DNA of 64,000 bases from CALBPI01 sp038524795. Lineage in GTDB: Bacteria; Pseudomonadota; Gammaproteobacteria; Steroidobacterales; Woeseiaceae. Numbering within the stretch: position 1 is the stretch's first letter; each line of letters starts with the position of its first letter. A model generated the notes under the pieces. The model had not been told where the DNA came from. It saw only the letters and a list, made by a program, of their open reading frames with translations, and did not search any database. Position numbers and translations under genes: made by a program. Below, piece after piece: positions 51,426 to 59,730 of this stretch. The stretch covers positions 1 through 64,000 of the forward strand of contig JBCBIJ010000007.1 of assembly GCA_038524795.1 (NCBI GenBank), in the 5' to 3' direction.

Positions 51426-53589
51426 GCTCCGGGGTTGGCCGCAACCAGGTGTTGGCTTCTCCGGCGATGTCCGGCGGCTCGATGCCGCGACAGTCAGAGG
51501 GTAGATATTTGTCGTCGATCCAGCTGCTGCACTCCCAGTCTACGATGCTGCCGTCGTCACCAATGATCGGCTGGACGTAGAGGTAGTCACCGTTGATGAC
51601 TTCGTTAGCTTCCTCGCCACCGTAGCGCACACGGATCAAGCCTGTGTCTCCGAACACAACGACCTCGTCGACATAGCGCCCCGTCTGACGCGGCGCCTGG
51701 AGCGCCTGTTCTGAGTTGGGGAAGGCGCCCGTCTCATAGTAGCTCTCAACAATGTAGGCCTTGGGCACGGAGGCCAACGAGAGACCTTCGGAGATCTGCG
51801 ATCGAATCGTGTAGTCCTGGTAGGCAGGAATCGCGATCGCGGCCGCGATGCCGATCATTGCTGCATTCTGCGCTGCGCCACCACCCAGCAACGTATCGAA
51901 CAGGCTCGACTCGGTCGTGATCTCGAAAGCGACGTAGGGTTCGCCGACACTTACTGTGACCGCGAGCGGGCTTTCAGCAGGCAATCCCAGCTCTCGCGCT
52001 GTCGGCAACGACAATGCGTCAAACTCAACACCCGCGATGTCAGCCATTATCTGCATGATGCCCACGTAGCCGTAGTAGAGGCGGCGCGGCAGCTTGGCAG
52101 AGCTGCCCGTCATCGCGAATGCGGCCGAGTCCAGCGACACACGCTGGGTCTCTTCAAGCCATCGCCCCATGGACAGCTTGCGACGCTCCGCCGCGCGGTC
52201 GATGAGCGGCTGCGGAATATCCGAAAAATAGGCGTAGTCGCCTTCGATGACGAAGTAGTAGTGATCGCGCATGCGCTGCATGATGTGCACGACCGATAGC
52301 GGCAACGCCGAGTCTTCACCCATCTCCTCCTCGACCTCCATCGAGTCCTCGGAAATGATGTGGTAGAGCGTCGCGCGACCGCGGCGTACGCGATCGATGC
52401 TCACGCCGTCGAAGTCATTGATGGCTTCGACGAGCGCATCGAATTTCTTGCGGTCGCGAATCCGCATCGCAAGGTAGTCGCCGACATCGTCAAAGATCAG
52501 CGCCAGGTCCGGTCCCAATGCGCCCAGCAACAGGTCGGTATCAAAGCCAACGTTTTCGCGCATCTCGGCCTTGGTGGCGGCCCAGTCCTCGTCGGGCCCC
52601 AACCCCGACTGCGCCGCGAAGTACTCAGCGATGGTGTCGATCTGTTCGGGCCCCGGGATGGACGCGAAGATTACACCGCCCGGGACGCCCACGGTCGTGG
52701 CACCCAGGTCGTTGCTGAACACCGGTAGCGGCGAGTCTTCGCGCGCGCCCAGGTCAGCGACGATGCCAAGCCGGGCGCGGCCATCGGCCACACCCATGCC
52801 CACGGCGACAGCACGTGTGTCATCAAGGCCCGCCTCGGCCATGGCGGCGTACTGCTCGGCCGGCAGTATCATCTGCGCCATGGGCAGTGCGTCCTCGGCG
52901 TTGATCCAGAACAGCACGCCGTAGCCGGAGTCATCGAGGCGACCCGCCATGGCAGGCAGGCGCTCGTTGTCGGCGGTCAGGCGACCCTCGATGCCGGCCA
53001 TGATCTCTTCGTTAACGACCTGACCCGCCACCACGAGCACGCGGCCCGATGTGACGTCGAATTCGATCCAACTGGACACCGGCAGACCCAATAGCGGTGC
53101 GCGGCCGTCAGCGTCGAGCGTCGCGCCCAGCGCCAGCGGCGTACCGGCCTCGCCGAAACTTTCGAGCCAGCTGGCCAGTGCGGCTTCATCATCAAGGTCG
53201 GTCGTCAACGCCACCAACCCAAGCGGTCGCGGCGCACCGAGTACGGCAACCTCGATGGATGAGCGCGTGTGCTGCAGTAAGCCGCGCACAAACGGAATAT
53301 CGAAACCCTCGCCGCCAAACACCGTATCGATAAAACCGCGCTCGATCTGCTTAAGCTGTTTGAGGTGGCGCGGGTCGCGCAGTGCTGCATCGAGCGCATT
53401 GCCCTTTGGCAGGCTCAAGAGACCCGTCGGGTGCGGCACGCGGAAATAGGCCAGCGTGCCGGCCGGCAACGCGGGTTGCAGCCAGGGCTCGTTCAACGGC
53501 AGGTCTTCGGCGCGGGCGGTAGAACTCAGGAAGACAAGGCAGGCCAAAGTGGCCGGGATCATGCGTAGTAGTCGCAAGGCGTGCTCCAT
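51409..53589 (-). CDS. Exported protein with C-terminal type IV pilin-like domain
   Basis: A 726-residue protein with a Sec signal peptide (MIPATLACLVFLSSTARAED). About 550 residues follow of an uncharacterised extracytoplasmic region (AYFRVPHPTGLLSLPKGNAL near the start) that resembles DUF3352-like surface proteins. From residue 578 to the end it follows a type IVa pilin: AAIAIPAYQDYTIRSQISEG, then KAYIVESYYETGAFPNSEQA, GDYLYVQPIIGDDGSIVDWEC, and a disulfide loop (C687 and C700 in KYLPSDC). The prepilin peptidase site (GFTLIE) is missing, so the pilin part cannot be processed normally. A 26-residue tail follows the last Cys. ATG 53589 is uncertain; TTG 53577 and ATG 53562 are alternatives. 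Function unknown. Confidence 0.82.
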   Translation of the reverse strand: MEHALRLLRMIPATLACLVFLSSTARAEDLPLNEPWLQPALPAGTLAYFRVPHPTGLLSLPKGNALDAALRDPRHLKQLKQIERGFIDTVFGGEGFDIPFVRGLLQHTRSSIEVAVLGAPRPLGLVALTTDLDDEAALASWLESFGEAGTPLALGATLDADGRAPLLGLPVSSWIEFDVTSGRVLVVAGQVVNEEIMAGIEGRLTADNERLPAMAGRLDDSGYGVLFWINAEDALPMAQMILPAEQYAAMAEAGLDDTRAVAVGMGVADGRARLGIVADLGAREDSPLPVFSNDLGATTVGVPGGVIFASIPGPEQIDTIAEYFAAQSGLGPDEDWAATKAEMRENVGFDTDLLLGALGPDLALIFDDVGDYLAMRIRDRKKFDALVEAINDFDGVSIDRVRRGRATLYHIISEDSMEVEEEMGEDSALPLSVVHIMQRMRDHYYFVIEGDYAYFSDIPQPLIDRAAERRKLSMGRWLEETQRVSLDSAAFAMTGSSAKLPRRLYYGYVGIMQIMADIAGVEFDALSLPTARELGLPAESPLAVTVSVGEPYVAFEITTESSLFDTLLGGGAAQNAAMIGIAAAIAIPAYQDYTIRSQISEGLSLASVPKAYIVESYYETGAFPNSEQALQAPRQTGRYVDEVVVFGDTGLIRVRYGGEEANEVINGDYLYVQPIIGDDGSIVDWECSSWIDDKYLPSDCRGIEPPDIAGEANTWLRPTPEHVAQQ

Positions 53590-53705
53590 TCCATGCGGCG
53601 GGGCACGGGGCCCCCGGGGGTATGCGGAGCTTAGCAAAGGCTGCGGGGGTATCGCGTGCGCTGTTTCTCGTCCGCCGACTTGGGCGTTGCCGTAGACTTG
53701 ATGCC

Positions 53706-54335
53706 ATGCAGGACTTGTTTGCCAGCCAGCGCCGCGAGATCGAGCCCCTGGGCGCAGGTCTCGTGCTGTTGCCGGGCTTCGCCGATACCACGGCGCTGCT
53801 CGAAGCCCTGCCCGACATCACGGCCGCAGCGCCGTTTCGCCAGCAGCAAACACCCGGCGGCAAAACCATCGCCGTGTCCATGACCAATTGCGGGGCGCTC
53901 GGCTGGGTGTCCGACCGACGTGGCTACCGCTATCAGGACACGGACCCCGTCTCGGGCGAACGTTGGCCGCCACTACCCGAAAGCTGGTCGGCACTGGCTA
54001 CGCACGCGGCCGCGCTCGCAGGCTGCCCCGATTACACGCCAAACGTGTGCCTCGTAAACCGCTACCTCCCCGGCCAGCGTCTGTCCTCGCACCAGGACCT
54101 CGACGAGCGGGACTTTTCACAGCCCGTGGTGACCGTATCCTCGGGCTTGCCCGCGACGTTTCTTGTGCACGGTGAGACGCGCGGCGGCAAACCACACCGA
54201 CTACCACTCGTAGATGGCGACGTACTCGTCATGGGCGGCGCGTCGCGCCGTCACTATCACGCCGTCGACCGCATCGCGCCCGACCCCACGGGTCGTGTGC
54301 CCCACCGCATCAGCCTGACCTTTCGAACCGCATGA
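53706..54335 (+). CDS. alkB: AlkB-type alpha-ketoglutarate-dependent dioxygenase
   Basis: A 209-residue Fe(II)/2-oxoglutarate dioxygenase that removes methyl lesions from DNA or RNA. Iron ligands are H and D in LSSHQDLDERD and the distal His in RRHYHAVDRI. The 2OG-binding arginines are in VPHRISLTFR. NVCLVNRYLPGQRLSSHQD is the family block. ATG 53706 is used; the frame upstream to 53622 is not family-like. It is divergent from the pilin-domain gene and overlaps the next gene as ATGA. E. coli AlkB sits with ada; no ada is here. Confidence 0.93.
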   Translation: MQDLFASQRREIEPLGAGLVLLPGFADTTALLEALPDITAAAPFRQQQTPGGKTIAVSMTNCGALGWVSDRRGYRYQDTDPVSGERWPPLPESWSALATHAAALAGCPDYTPNVCLVNRYLPGQRLSSHQDLDERDFSQPVVTVSSGLPATFLVHGETRGGKPHRLPLVDGDVLVMGGASRRHYHAVDRIAPDPTGRVPHRISLTFRTA

Positions 54336-54718
54336 ATGACAGCACCGTTGCCAGGAATGTCTTTGGAGATCCGCTCACACCCTGCTGTGGCATCACGCGC
54401 ACGGGTTTCTGGCGCGATGGGTTCTGTCGCACGGGGCCGCAGGATGTCGGGCGACATGTGGTTTGTGCCGTGGTAACAGACGCCTTTCTTGAGTTCAGCC
54501 GGTCACGAGGCAATGACCTCATGACCCCGGTACCGCAGTACGATTTTCCGGGCCTAAGCGCCGGCGATCGCTGGTGCCTGTGCGCGAGCCGGTGGCTTGA
54601 GGCCTACCAGGCCGGGTGCGCGCCGACCGTCGATCTCGAGGCCACCGAAAAATCGGCGCTCGAGATCGTGCCGCTCGCGGCACTGCAGGCGCACGCGATC
54701 GCGCCCGACGCCAATTAG
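54332..54718 (+). CDS. DUF2237 family protein
   Basis: A 128-residue soluble protein with the DUF2237 pattern: ARNVFGDPLTPCCGITRTGFWRDGFC, DVGRHVVCAVVTDAFLEFS, GNDLMTPVPQYDFPGLSAGDRWCLCASRW, and a C-terminal GCAPTVDLEATEKSALE. The conserved cysteines (PCCG, WCLC) suggest metal or redox use. Its ATG overlaps the alkB stop, so they form a two-gene operon. The 3' end overlaps dctP (convergent) by four bases. No function is established. Confidence 0.9.
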   Translation: MNDSTVARNVFGDPLTPCCGITRTGFWRDGFCRTGPQDVGRHVVCAVVTDAFLEFSRSRGNDLMTPVPQYDFPGLSAGDRWCLCASRWLEAYQAGCAPTVDLEATEKSALEIVPLAALQAHAIAPDAN

Positions 54719-55818
54719 AGGTTACGTGTCGAGAGCGACGCGCTCTCGCTGATCAACTGCCAGGGTGTCGAGCGAACCTGATACTCGCGCAGCGAATCGT
54801 AAATGGCCTTGGCATCGGCGTTGCGGCCGGTGATCTCCGCCACCACGTCATTTGTGTGTCGCTTCATTTCCTGCAACACCGCCGTTGGGAACGGCAGCAC
54901 ATTGACGTCGGGATCATTGCGCAGGGTCTGCAATGCCTCGGCGTTGCGGTAGCTGTACTCGGCCAACATGTCGCAGTTCGCAGCCTGGCAGCAGGTTTTC
55001 ACGAGCGCCTGCAGGTCCGCTGGCAGCGACTCCCAGGCCTGGCGGTTGATCATGGCCTCGAGCATTGGGCCCGGCTCGTGCCAGCCCGGGTAATAGTAGT
55101 ACTTGGCAACGCGGTGAAAGCCGAACGCAATATCGTTGTAAGGCCCCACCCACTCCGTGGCATCGATGTTACCCGTCTGCAGTGCCGTGAAGATCTCGCC
55201 ACCCGGCAATGACACGGGCGTGCCACCCGCGCGCGCGAGCACCTCGCCGCCCAAACCGGGGATGCGCATCTTGAGCCCCTTCAGGTCCTCGACGCTGTTG
55301 ATCTCGCGGTTGTACCAGCCGCCCATCTGTGCGCCTGTGTTGCCAGCGGGAAAAGGGATCACATCAAACGGCGCGTAGAGTTTCTCGTACAGCTCGAGCC
55401 CGTTGCCGTAGTACATCCAGCCGTTCATTTCGGCGGCGTTGAGTCCGAACGGGACCGTTGCGATGAACTGCGCCGCCTCGATCTTCGACTTCCAGTAGTA
55501 GGCACCACCGTGGCCCATTTCGGCCGTGCCCTGCGACACGGCGTCGAACACCTCGAACGCGGGCACGAGTTCGCCCGCGGCGTAGACGCGAATCTTGATG
55601 CGACCGCCCGACGCCGATTCGATCATCTTTGCGAGGTTCGTGGCACCGGTACCCAGGCCCGGGAAGTTGGGCGGCCAGGTCGTGACCATCTTCCAGTCGA
55701 AGGTCTTGCCGGGCGCAGTCGATGCCGTAGCCGGACCGGACGCTTCCTGGCCGCAGCCTGCGAGACCCGCAGCCAGTGCACCGGTCCCCAAACCGGCAAT
55801 GACGTCGCGACGTTTCAT
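54715..55818 (-). CDS. dctP: TRAP transporter solute-binding protein with Tat-type signal
   Basis: A 367-residue periplasmic binding protein of the DctP/TakP branch (mannitol/chloroaromatic, alpha-keto acid type). Blocks include KMVTTWPPNFPGLGTGATNLA, SQGTAEMGHGGAYYWKSK, GLKMRIPGLGGEVLARAGGTPV, and TGNIDATEWVGPYNDIAFGFH (the TakP-type substrate site region). The signal starts MKRRDVIAGLGTGALAAG, a twin-arginine motif, and contains LAGC, so export by Tat and possible lipidation are both suggested. ATG 55818 has GGAGG upstream. The permease subunits of the same branch are about 8 kb away (44888-46776); tatABC is 700 bases downstream. Confidence 0.92.
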   Translation of the reverse strand: MKRRDVIAGLGTGALAAGLAGCGQEASGPATASTAPGKTFDWKMVTTWPPNFPGLGTGATNLAKMIESASGGRIKIRVYAAGELVPAFEVFDAVSQGTAEMGHGGAYYWKSKIEAAQFIATVPFGLNAAEMNGWMYYGNGLELYEKLYAPFDVIPFPAGNTGAQMGGWYNREINSVEDLKGLKMRIPGLGGEVLARAGGTPVSLPGGEIFTALQTGNIDATEWVGPYNDIAFGFHRVAKYYYYPGWHEPGPMLEAMINRQAWESLPADLQALVKTCCQAANCDMLAEYSYRNAEALQTLRNDPDVNVLPFPTAVLQEMKRHTNDVVAEITGRNADAKAIYDSLREYQVRSTPWQLISESASLSTRNL

Positions 55819-55916
55819 AACACCTCCCCCACCAGTGATGACCAGATTATTCCACAGCGCTCCCACCCGGCGACACTGCGTTAGACTCGCGCGACGAACC
55901 CGGAGAGTGCAGCAAC

Positions 55917-56357
55917 ATGATTGGACTTCTGCAACGTGTCACGGATGCCGCCGTGCACGTCGACGGTCACTGTATCGGCCGCATCGAGGCCGGGCTGCTG
56001 GTGCTCGTGGGTGTGGTTCGGGACGACGTTGACAGCGATGCCACGCGCCTCGCGGAACGGCTCACGTCCTACCGCGTCTTCCCCGACGATGCGGACCGTA
56101 TGAACCGCTCTCTCATCGACAGCGGTGGCGCCATGCTGGCCGTGCCGCAATTTACACTGGCGGCCGACACAGGCCGCGGACGCCGGCCTTCGTTCGGCCA
56201 CGCCGCCGCGCCCGAAGCGGGCGAGCGATTGTTCGAAGTCTTCTGCGCCGCGGTCCGCTCGCTGGGCGTACCCCTTGAAACCGGGGAATTCGGGGCCGAT
56301 ATGAAGGTCAAATTGACCAATGACGGCCCCGTGACCTTCTGGCTGTCCACGCGCTAG
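55917..56357 (+). CDS. dtd: D-aminoacyl-tRNA deacylase
   Basis: Removes D-amino acids (and glycine mischarged on tRNA-Ala) from tRNA. The 146-residue protein has the two family motifs: VPQFTLAADTGRGRRPSF (here P-Q-F-T where many enzymes have S-Q-F-T) and the cross-subunit Gly-cisPro motif NDGPVTFWL at the C-terminus. MIGLLQRVTDAAVHVDGH is the usual start. The ATG lies 98 bases upstream-divergent from dctP. tatABC follows on the same strand after 119 bases. Confidence 0.95.
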   Translation: MIGLLQRVTDAAVHVDGHCIGRIEAGLLVLVGVVRDDVDSDATRLAERLTSYRVFPDDADRMNRSLIDSGGAMLAVPQFTLAADTGRGRRPSFGHAAAPEAGERLFEVFCAAVRSLGVPLETGEFGADMKVKLTNDGPVTFWLSTR

Positions 56358-56476
56358 CCCGGGCCCGGCCACCGATTTTTTCATCATTTTCTGAGACTTC
56401 GGCAACCAAACTGTCAGATGAACTGGCGTATTATTGTCGGATGTATCTGCGCCACGGGCGCGAGTAGAGGTTAACC

Positions 56477-56719
56477 ATGGGTTTTGGCGGAATCAGTATC
56501 TGGCAGCTGTTGATCATCCTGGCCATCGTGCTGGCGATCTTCGGTACCAAGCGTTTCAAGAACATCGGCTCGGACCTCGGTGGGGCCATCAAGGGCTTCA
56601 AGAACGCCGTTGGCGAAGGTGAACAGAAGGCGGACGAAAAGCCGCAGATCACCGAAACCGAGGACGCGACCTTCGAGTCGACGCCCGGCACCAAGCAGGA
56701 AGCAAACGAGCAGAAGTAA
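56477..56719 (+). CDS. tatA: Sec-independent translocase TatA
   Basis: An 80-residue pore-forming subunit of the twin-arginine translocase. MGFGGISIWQLLIILAIVLAIFGTKRFKNIGSDLG shows the short N-terminal helix, the FGxK hinge, and the start of the amphipathic helix (GGAIKGFKNAV). A low-complexity acidic/basic tail follows. First gene of tatABC; folded proteins such as the nearby DctP may be its cargo. Confidence 0.95.
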   Translation: MGFGGISIWQLLIILAIVLAIFGTKRFKNIGSDLGGAIKGFKNAVGEGEQKADEKPQITETEDATFESTPGTKQEANEQK

Positions 56720-56746
56720 CCCGGGCGAATAGCCCCGGGGACCGCT

Positions 56747-57256
56747 ATGGACGCGAGCCTGCCTGAATTCCTGCTGCTGTTTGTCATCGGCCTCATCGTG
56801 CTCGGCCCCGAGCGCATGGCCGCCGTTGCCAAGAAGATCGGCCAGTTTGTCGGTTACGCAAGGCGCATGAGCAGCAACCTGCAAACCCAGCTCGAGGACG
56901 AGCTGGAGCTCAAGCGTATTCGCGAGTCCCTGCCAGCGCGCGTCGACCTGCGTGAGCAACTGGGCATCGACGACATCGAGAAAGACCTGAAGGCCGTCGC
57001 CGACGATGTGGAACGGGCCCCGGACAGTCCCGCCAAGTCACCTGTCGCGGAAGCAGCCCCGTCGGATGCCGACACAACCGAACCAGCAGCCGAGCCCGAA
57101 CTCGACACCTCGCACCACAATGACGTCGTCACCACGGACCCCGACGATGAGGGCATGGACCACAACGACGTTGAGTGGGAAGAGGAAGAGGACGATTACG
57201 TCCCCGAAATCGCAGCCAGTGAGACACGCCCGGCCAGCACCGCCAAGTCGTCATGA
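56747..57256 (+). CDS. tatB: Sec-independent translocase TatB
   Basis: A 169-residue receptor-complex subunit. The N-terminal helix (MDASLPEFLLLFVIGLIVLG) contains the conserved early Glu, followed by the GPERMAAVAKKIG amphipathic region. The long tail is very acidic (runs of E and D near WEEEEDDYVP) and low in complexity, as usual for TatB. It overlaps tatC as ATGA, and tatA ends 27 bases upstream. Confidence 0.94.
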   Translation: MDASLPEFLLLFVIGLIVLGPERMAAVAKKIGQFVGYARRMSSNLQTQLEDELELKRIRESLPARVDLREQLGIDDIEKDLKAVADDVERAPDSPAKSPVAEAAPSDADTTEPAAEPELDTSHHNDVVTTDPDDEGMDHNDVEWEEEEDDYVPEIAASETRPASTAKSS

Positions 57257-58026
57257 CGGATACCCCTAAGGAAGAGGAGGCGCTCGAAGAGTCGAGTTTG
57301 CTCTCACACCTGCTCGAGTTGCGATTGCGCATGCTGCGCGCTTTCGCGGCCGTCATCGTGGTGTTTGTCTGCCTCGTACCGTTTGCGAAGAAGCTATTCG
57401 CAATCGTGTCGCAGCCGCTGACTAACGCGCTGCCCGAAGGCAACACGATGATTGCCACGCAGGTGGCGTCTCCGTTTTTGACGCCGTTCAAGCTGGCCTT
57501 CTTCATCGCGCTGTTTATCGCGATGCCTGTGGTGCTCTACCAGGTGTGGGCGTTTGTGGCGCCGGGACTCTACAAGAAAGAAAAGCGCTTTGCGCTGCCG
57601 ATGCTTGCGAGCAGCATTCTGCTGTTCTACCTGGGCATCCTGTTTGCGTACTACGTGGTGTTCCCGCTCATGTTCGCGTTCTTCAACCAGGTCTCGCCGC
57701 AGGGCGTTGACGTGATGACGGACATCACGGCCTATCTCGACTTCGTGCTGGCGCTGTTCTTCGCGTTCGGAATCGCCTTCGAGGTACCTATCGCCACCGT
57801 GCTGCTCGTTTGGGCGCGCATCACGACGCCCGAGAAACTCGGCCGCGCGCGGCCTTACGTGTTCCTCGGCTGTTTCGTCGTGGGGATGTTCCTGACGCCG
57901 CCCGATGTAATCAGCCAGACGCTGTTGGCCGTGCCCGTTTATGTGCTGTTCGAGCTCGGAATTATTATGTCGCGCACGATGGTCGGACGCGAGCGGGCAT
58001 CTTCAGCCGACGCGAGCGCCAGCTGA
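57253..58026 (+). CDS. tatC: Sec-independent translocase TatC
   Basis: A 257-residue six-helix membrane receptor that recognises twin-arginine signals. SSLLSHLLELRLRMLRAF carries the conserved N-terminal HLxELRxR-type motif, with the FFIALFIAMPVVLYQVWAFVAPGLY and GIAFEVPIATVLLVWARI helices typical of TatC. The C-terminal GCFVVGMFLTPPDVISQTLLAVP segment is intact. It is the last gene of tatABC. Confidence 0.97.
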   Translation: MTDTPKEEEALEESSLLSHLLELRLRMLRAFAAVIVVFVCLVPFAKKLFAIVSQPLTNALPEGNTMIATQVASPFLTPFKLAFFIALFIAMPVVLYQVWAFVAPGLYKKEKRFALPMLASSILLFYLGILFAYYVVFPLMFAFFNQVSPQGVDVMTDITAYLDFVLALFFAFGIAFEVPIATVLLVWARITTPEKLGRARPYVFLGCFVVGMFLTPPDVISQTLLAVPVYVLFELGIIMSRTMVGRERASSADASAS

Positions 58027-58040
58027 CGCTATTCGGAAGT

Positions 58041-58136
58041 TCGGTACCTCGCCTAAAGGTGCCGAGGCCACCCAAGGGCAACACGTACCTTTCAGCGGAT
58101 CACTACCCGACAAGGCACTGCTGTGGTCAGTGCCTT
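58041..58136. terminator. Two hairpins after tatC
   Basis: The first hairpin pairs TCGGTACC (58041-58048) with GGTGCCGA (58058-58065), with a G-U pair in RNA and a 9-nt loop. The second is a perfect 9-bp stem, AAGGCACTG/CAGTGCCTT (58112-58120 and 58128-58136), with a 7-nt loop. Neither is followed by a T-tract, so they may be Rho-type, attenuating or regulatory. The rest of the 179-base gap shows no clear promoter. Confidence 0.4.
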
Positions 58137-58205
58137 CAAACCCTCCGTGTTTGACTCACCATTCATTCTGCTGAATCCTTCGCAAAGTTTTTCGCGGGGA
58201 AAATA

Positions 58206-59729
58206 ATGTCTGAAACCACTAGCGCGCCTTCAGAACGCCAGATTCTGGGGCACCCACGCGGCCTGTCGACGCTGTTCTTCACCGAAATGTGGGAGCGTTT
58301 CAGTTATTACGGCATGCGCGCACTGCTGCTCATCTACATGACCGATGCGGCGCGTGGCGGACTCGGCATGTCCGCTGAGATCTCCGCGGCGGTTTACGGC
58401 CTGTATACATTTGGCGTCTATGCGCTGGCGCTGCCCGGCGGCTGGATTGCAGATCGGGTCATCGGGCAGAAAAAAGCAGTGTTTTACGGTGGCATCGTCA
58501 TTGCCGCCGGCCATTTCACTCTGGCGCTGCCGCTTATTATTGCCGGATCAGAATTCTGGTCCTTTTATCTCGGACTATTCCTGGTCGTGATCGGCACGGG
58601 CCTGCTCAAACCCAATGTCAGTGCCATCGTCGGAGACCTCTACGACGAAGGCTCTCCCGAACGCCGCGACGCTGGATTCTCAATTTTCTACATGGGTATC
58701 AACATTGGTGCATTTGCGGGGCCGATTCTCTGCGGCTGGTTCGCCGAGAAGATCGACTGGCACCTGGGCTTTAGCCTCGCTGGCATCGGCATGGTGCTCG
58801 GTCTGATCCAGTACTCCTACGGACTGCGACACCTTGATGGCGCCGGCGAACTGACCGCTGAAGCAGCTGCACCGGAGAAGGTCTCCCGTGCTAACAAGCA
58901 GCTCTGGACCGGGGTCGCGGTTGTTACAGCGATTGCTGCCGCCGTCTACATGCTGTCGGCAAAAAACATCATCAGCATGACGATTGTCGGATTTGCTCAG
59001 GCGACCGGCTTGATCGTCGTAGTCGTGGCAGCGCTCTATTTCGCTGCAGTAATTGCGTTCTCTTGCCGCGATCGCATCGAACGGCAGCGGGTCTTCGTCA
59101 TTTTCCTATTGTTCCTGGGTGCGGCGATGTTCTGGTCCGGGTTCGAACAAGCCGGGTCTTCGATGACCATCTTTGCGCGAGATTTTTCTGACCGCGTGAT
59201 CTTTGGTTGGGAGACTCCAACCAGCTGGCTGCAGTCCGTGAACCCCATTTTCATTATTCTGATGGCACCTGTGATCGGCGCGCTGTGGGTACGGCTCGGC
59301 GCACGGAATCCATCAATCCCCGTCAAGTTCGGCATGGGCCTTGCTCTGCTTGGTGTTGGATTCCTGGTGCTGGCCTGGGGTTCTCTCTACGTTCCCGAGA
59401 ACGCCAGTAGTGACTCCGGTATCGGTGTGTCCATGAACTGGCTGATCGTGACCTACTTCTTTCACACCGTCGGTGAGTTGGCACTGAGCCCTGTCGGATT
59501 GTCCAGTGTCACCAAACTTGCCCCTGCGAGACTCGTCGGCCAGATGATGGGCACGTGGTTCATGGGTGCCGCATTGGGCAATCTCGTAGCCGGGCTCGTC
59601 GCGGGTCGGATAGATAGCCTCCCGCCAGAGCAGCTCTTCATGGTCGTGGCTGGCATCGTGGTAGGCGCAGGCGTTCTGTTCCTGTTGTTCTCCCCGATCA
59701 TCAATCGGATGACCCATGGGGTGAAGTGA
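58206..59729 (+). CDS. POT-family proton-dependent peptide transporter
   Basis: A 507-residue membrane protein with 12-14 helices that imports di- and tripeptides with protons. The POT signature ExxER is in FFTEMWERFSYYGMRALL. FYMGINIGAFAGPILCGWFAE is the PTR2 motif, and ELALSPVGLSSVTKLAP is the late helix with the conserved Glu and Ser. It lies one base before the M2 dipeptidase gene, which suggests that peptides cleaved outside the membrane are taken up by this carrier. The closest named proteins are Dtp/YjdL-type. Confidence 0.94.
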   Translation: MSETTSAPSERQILGHPRGLSTLFFTEMWERFSYYGMRALLLIYMTDAARGGLGMSAEISAAVYGLYTFGVYALALPGGWIADRVIGQKKAVFYGGIVIAAGHFTLALPLIIAGSEFWSFYLGLFLVVIGTGLLKPNVSAIVGDLYDEGSPERRDAGFSIFYMGINIGAFAGPILCGWFAEKIDWHLGFSLAGIGMVLGLIQYSYGLRHLDGAGELTAEAAAPEKVSRANKQLWTGVAVVTAIAAAVYMLSAKNIISMTIVGFAQATGLIVVVVAALYFAAVIAFSCRDRIERQRVFVIFLLFLGAAMFWSGFEQAGSSMTIFARDFSDRVIFGWETPTSWLQSVNPIFIILMAPVIGALWVRLGARNPSIPVKFGMGLALLGVGFLVLAWGSLYVPENASSDSGIGVSMNWLIVTYFFHTVGELALSPVGLSSVTKLAPARLVGQMMGTWFMGAALGNLVAGLVAGRIDSLPPEQLFMVVAGIVVGAGVLFLLFSPIINRMTHGVK

Positions 59730-59730
59730 C

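Noticed and set aside
53590..53637. Longer start for the pilin-domain protein at 53637
   Set aside because: The extra residues (MLSSAYPRGPRAPPHG) would put a proline-rich segment before the signal peptide and there is no ribosome site. ATG 53589 is used, with some doubt.
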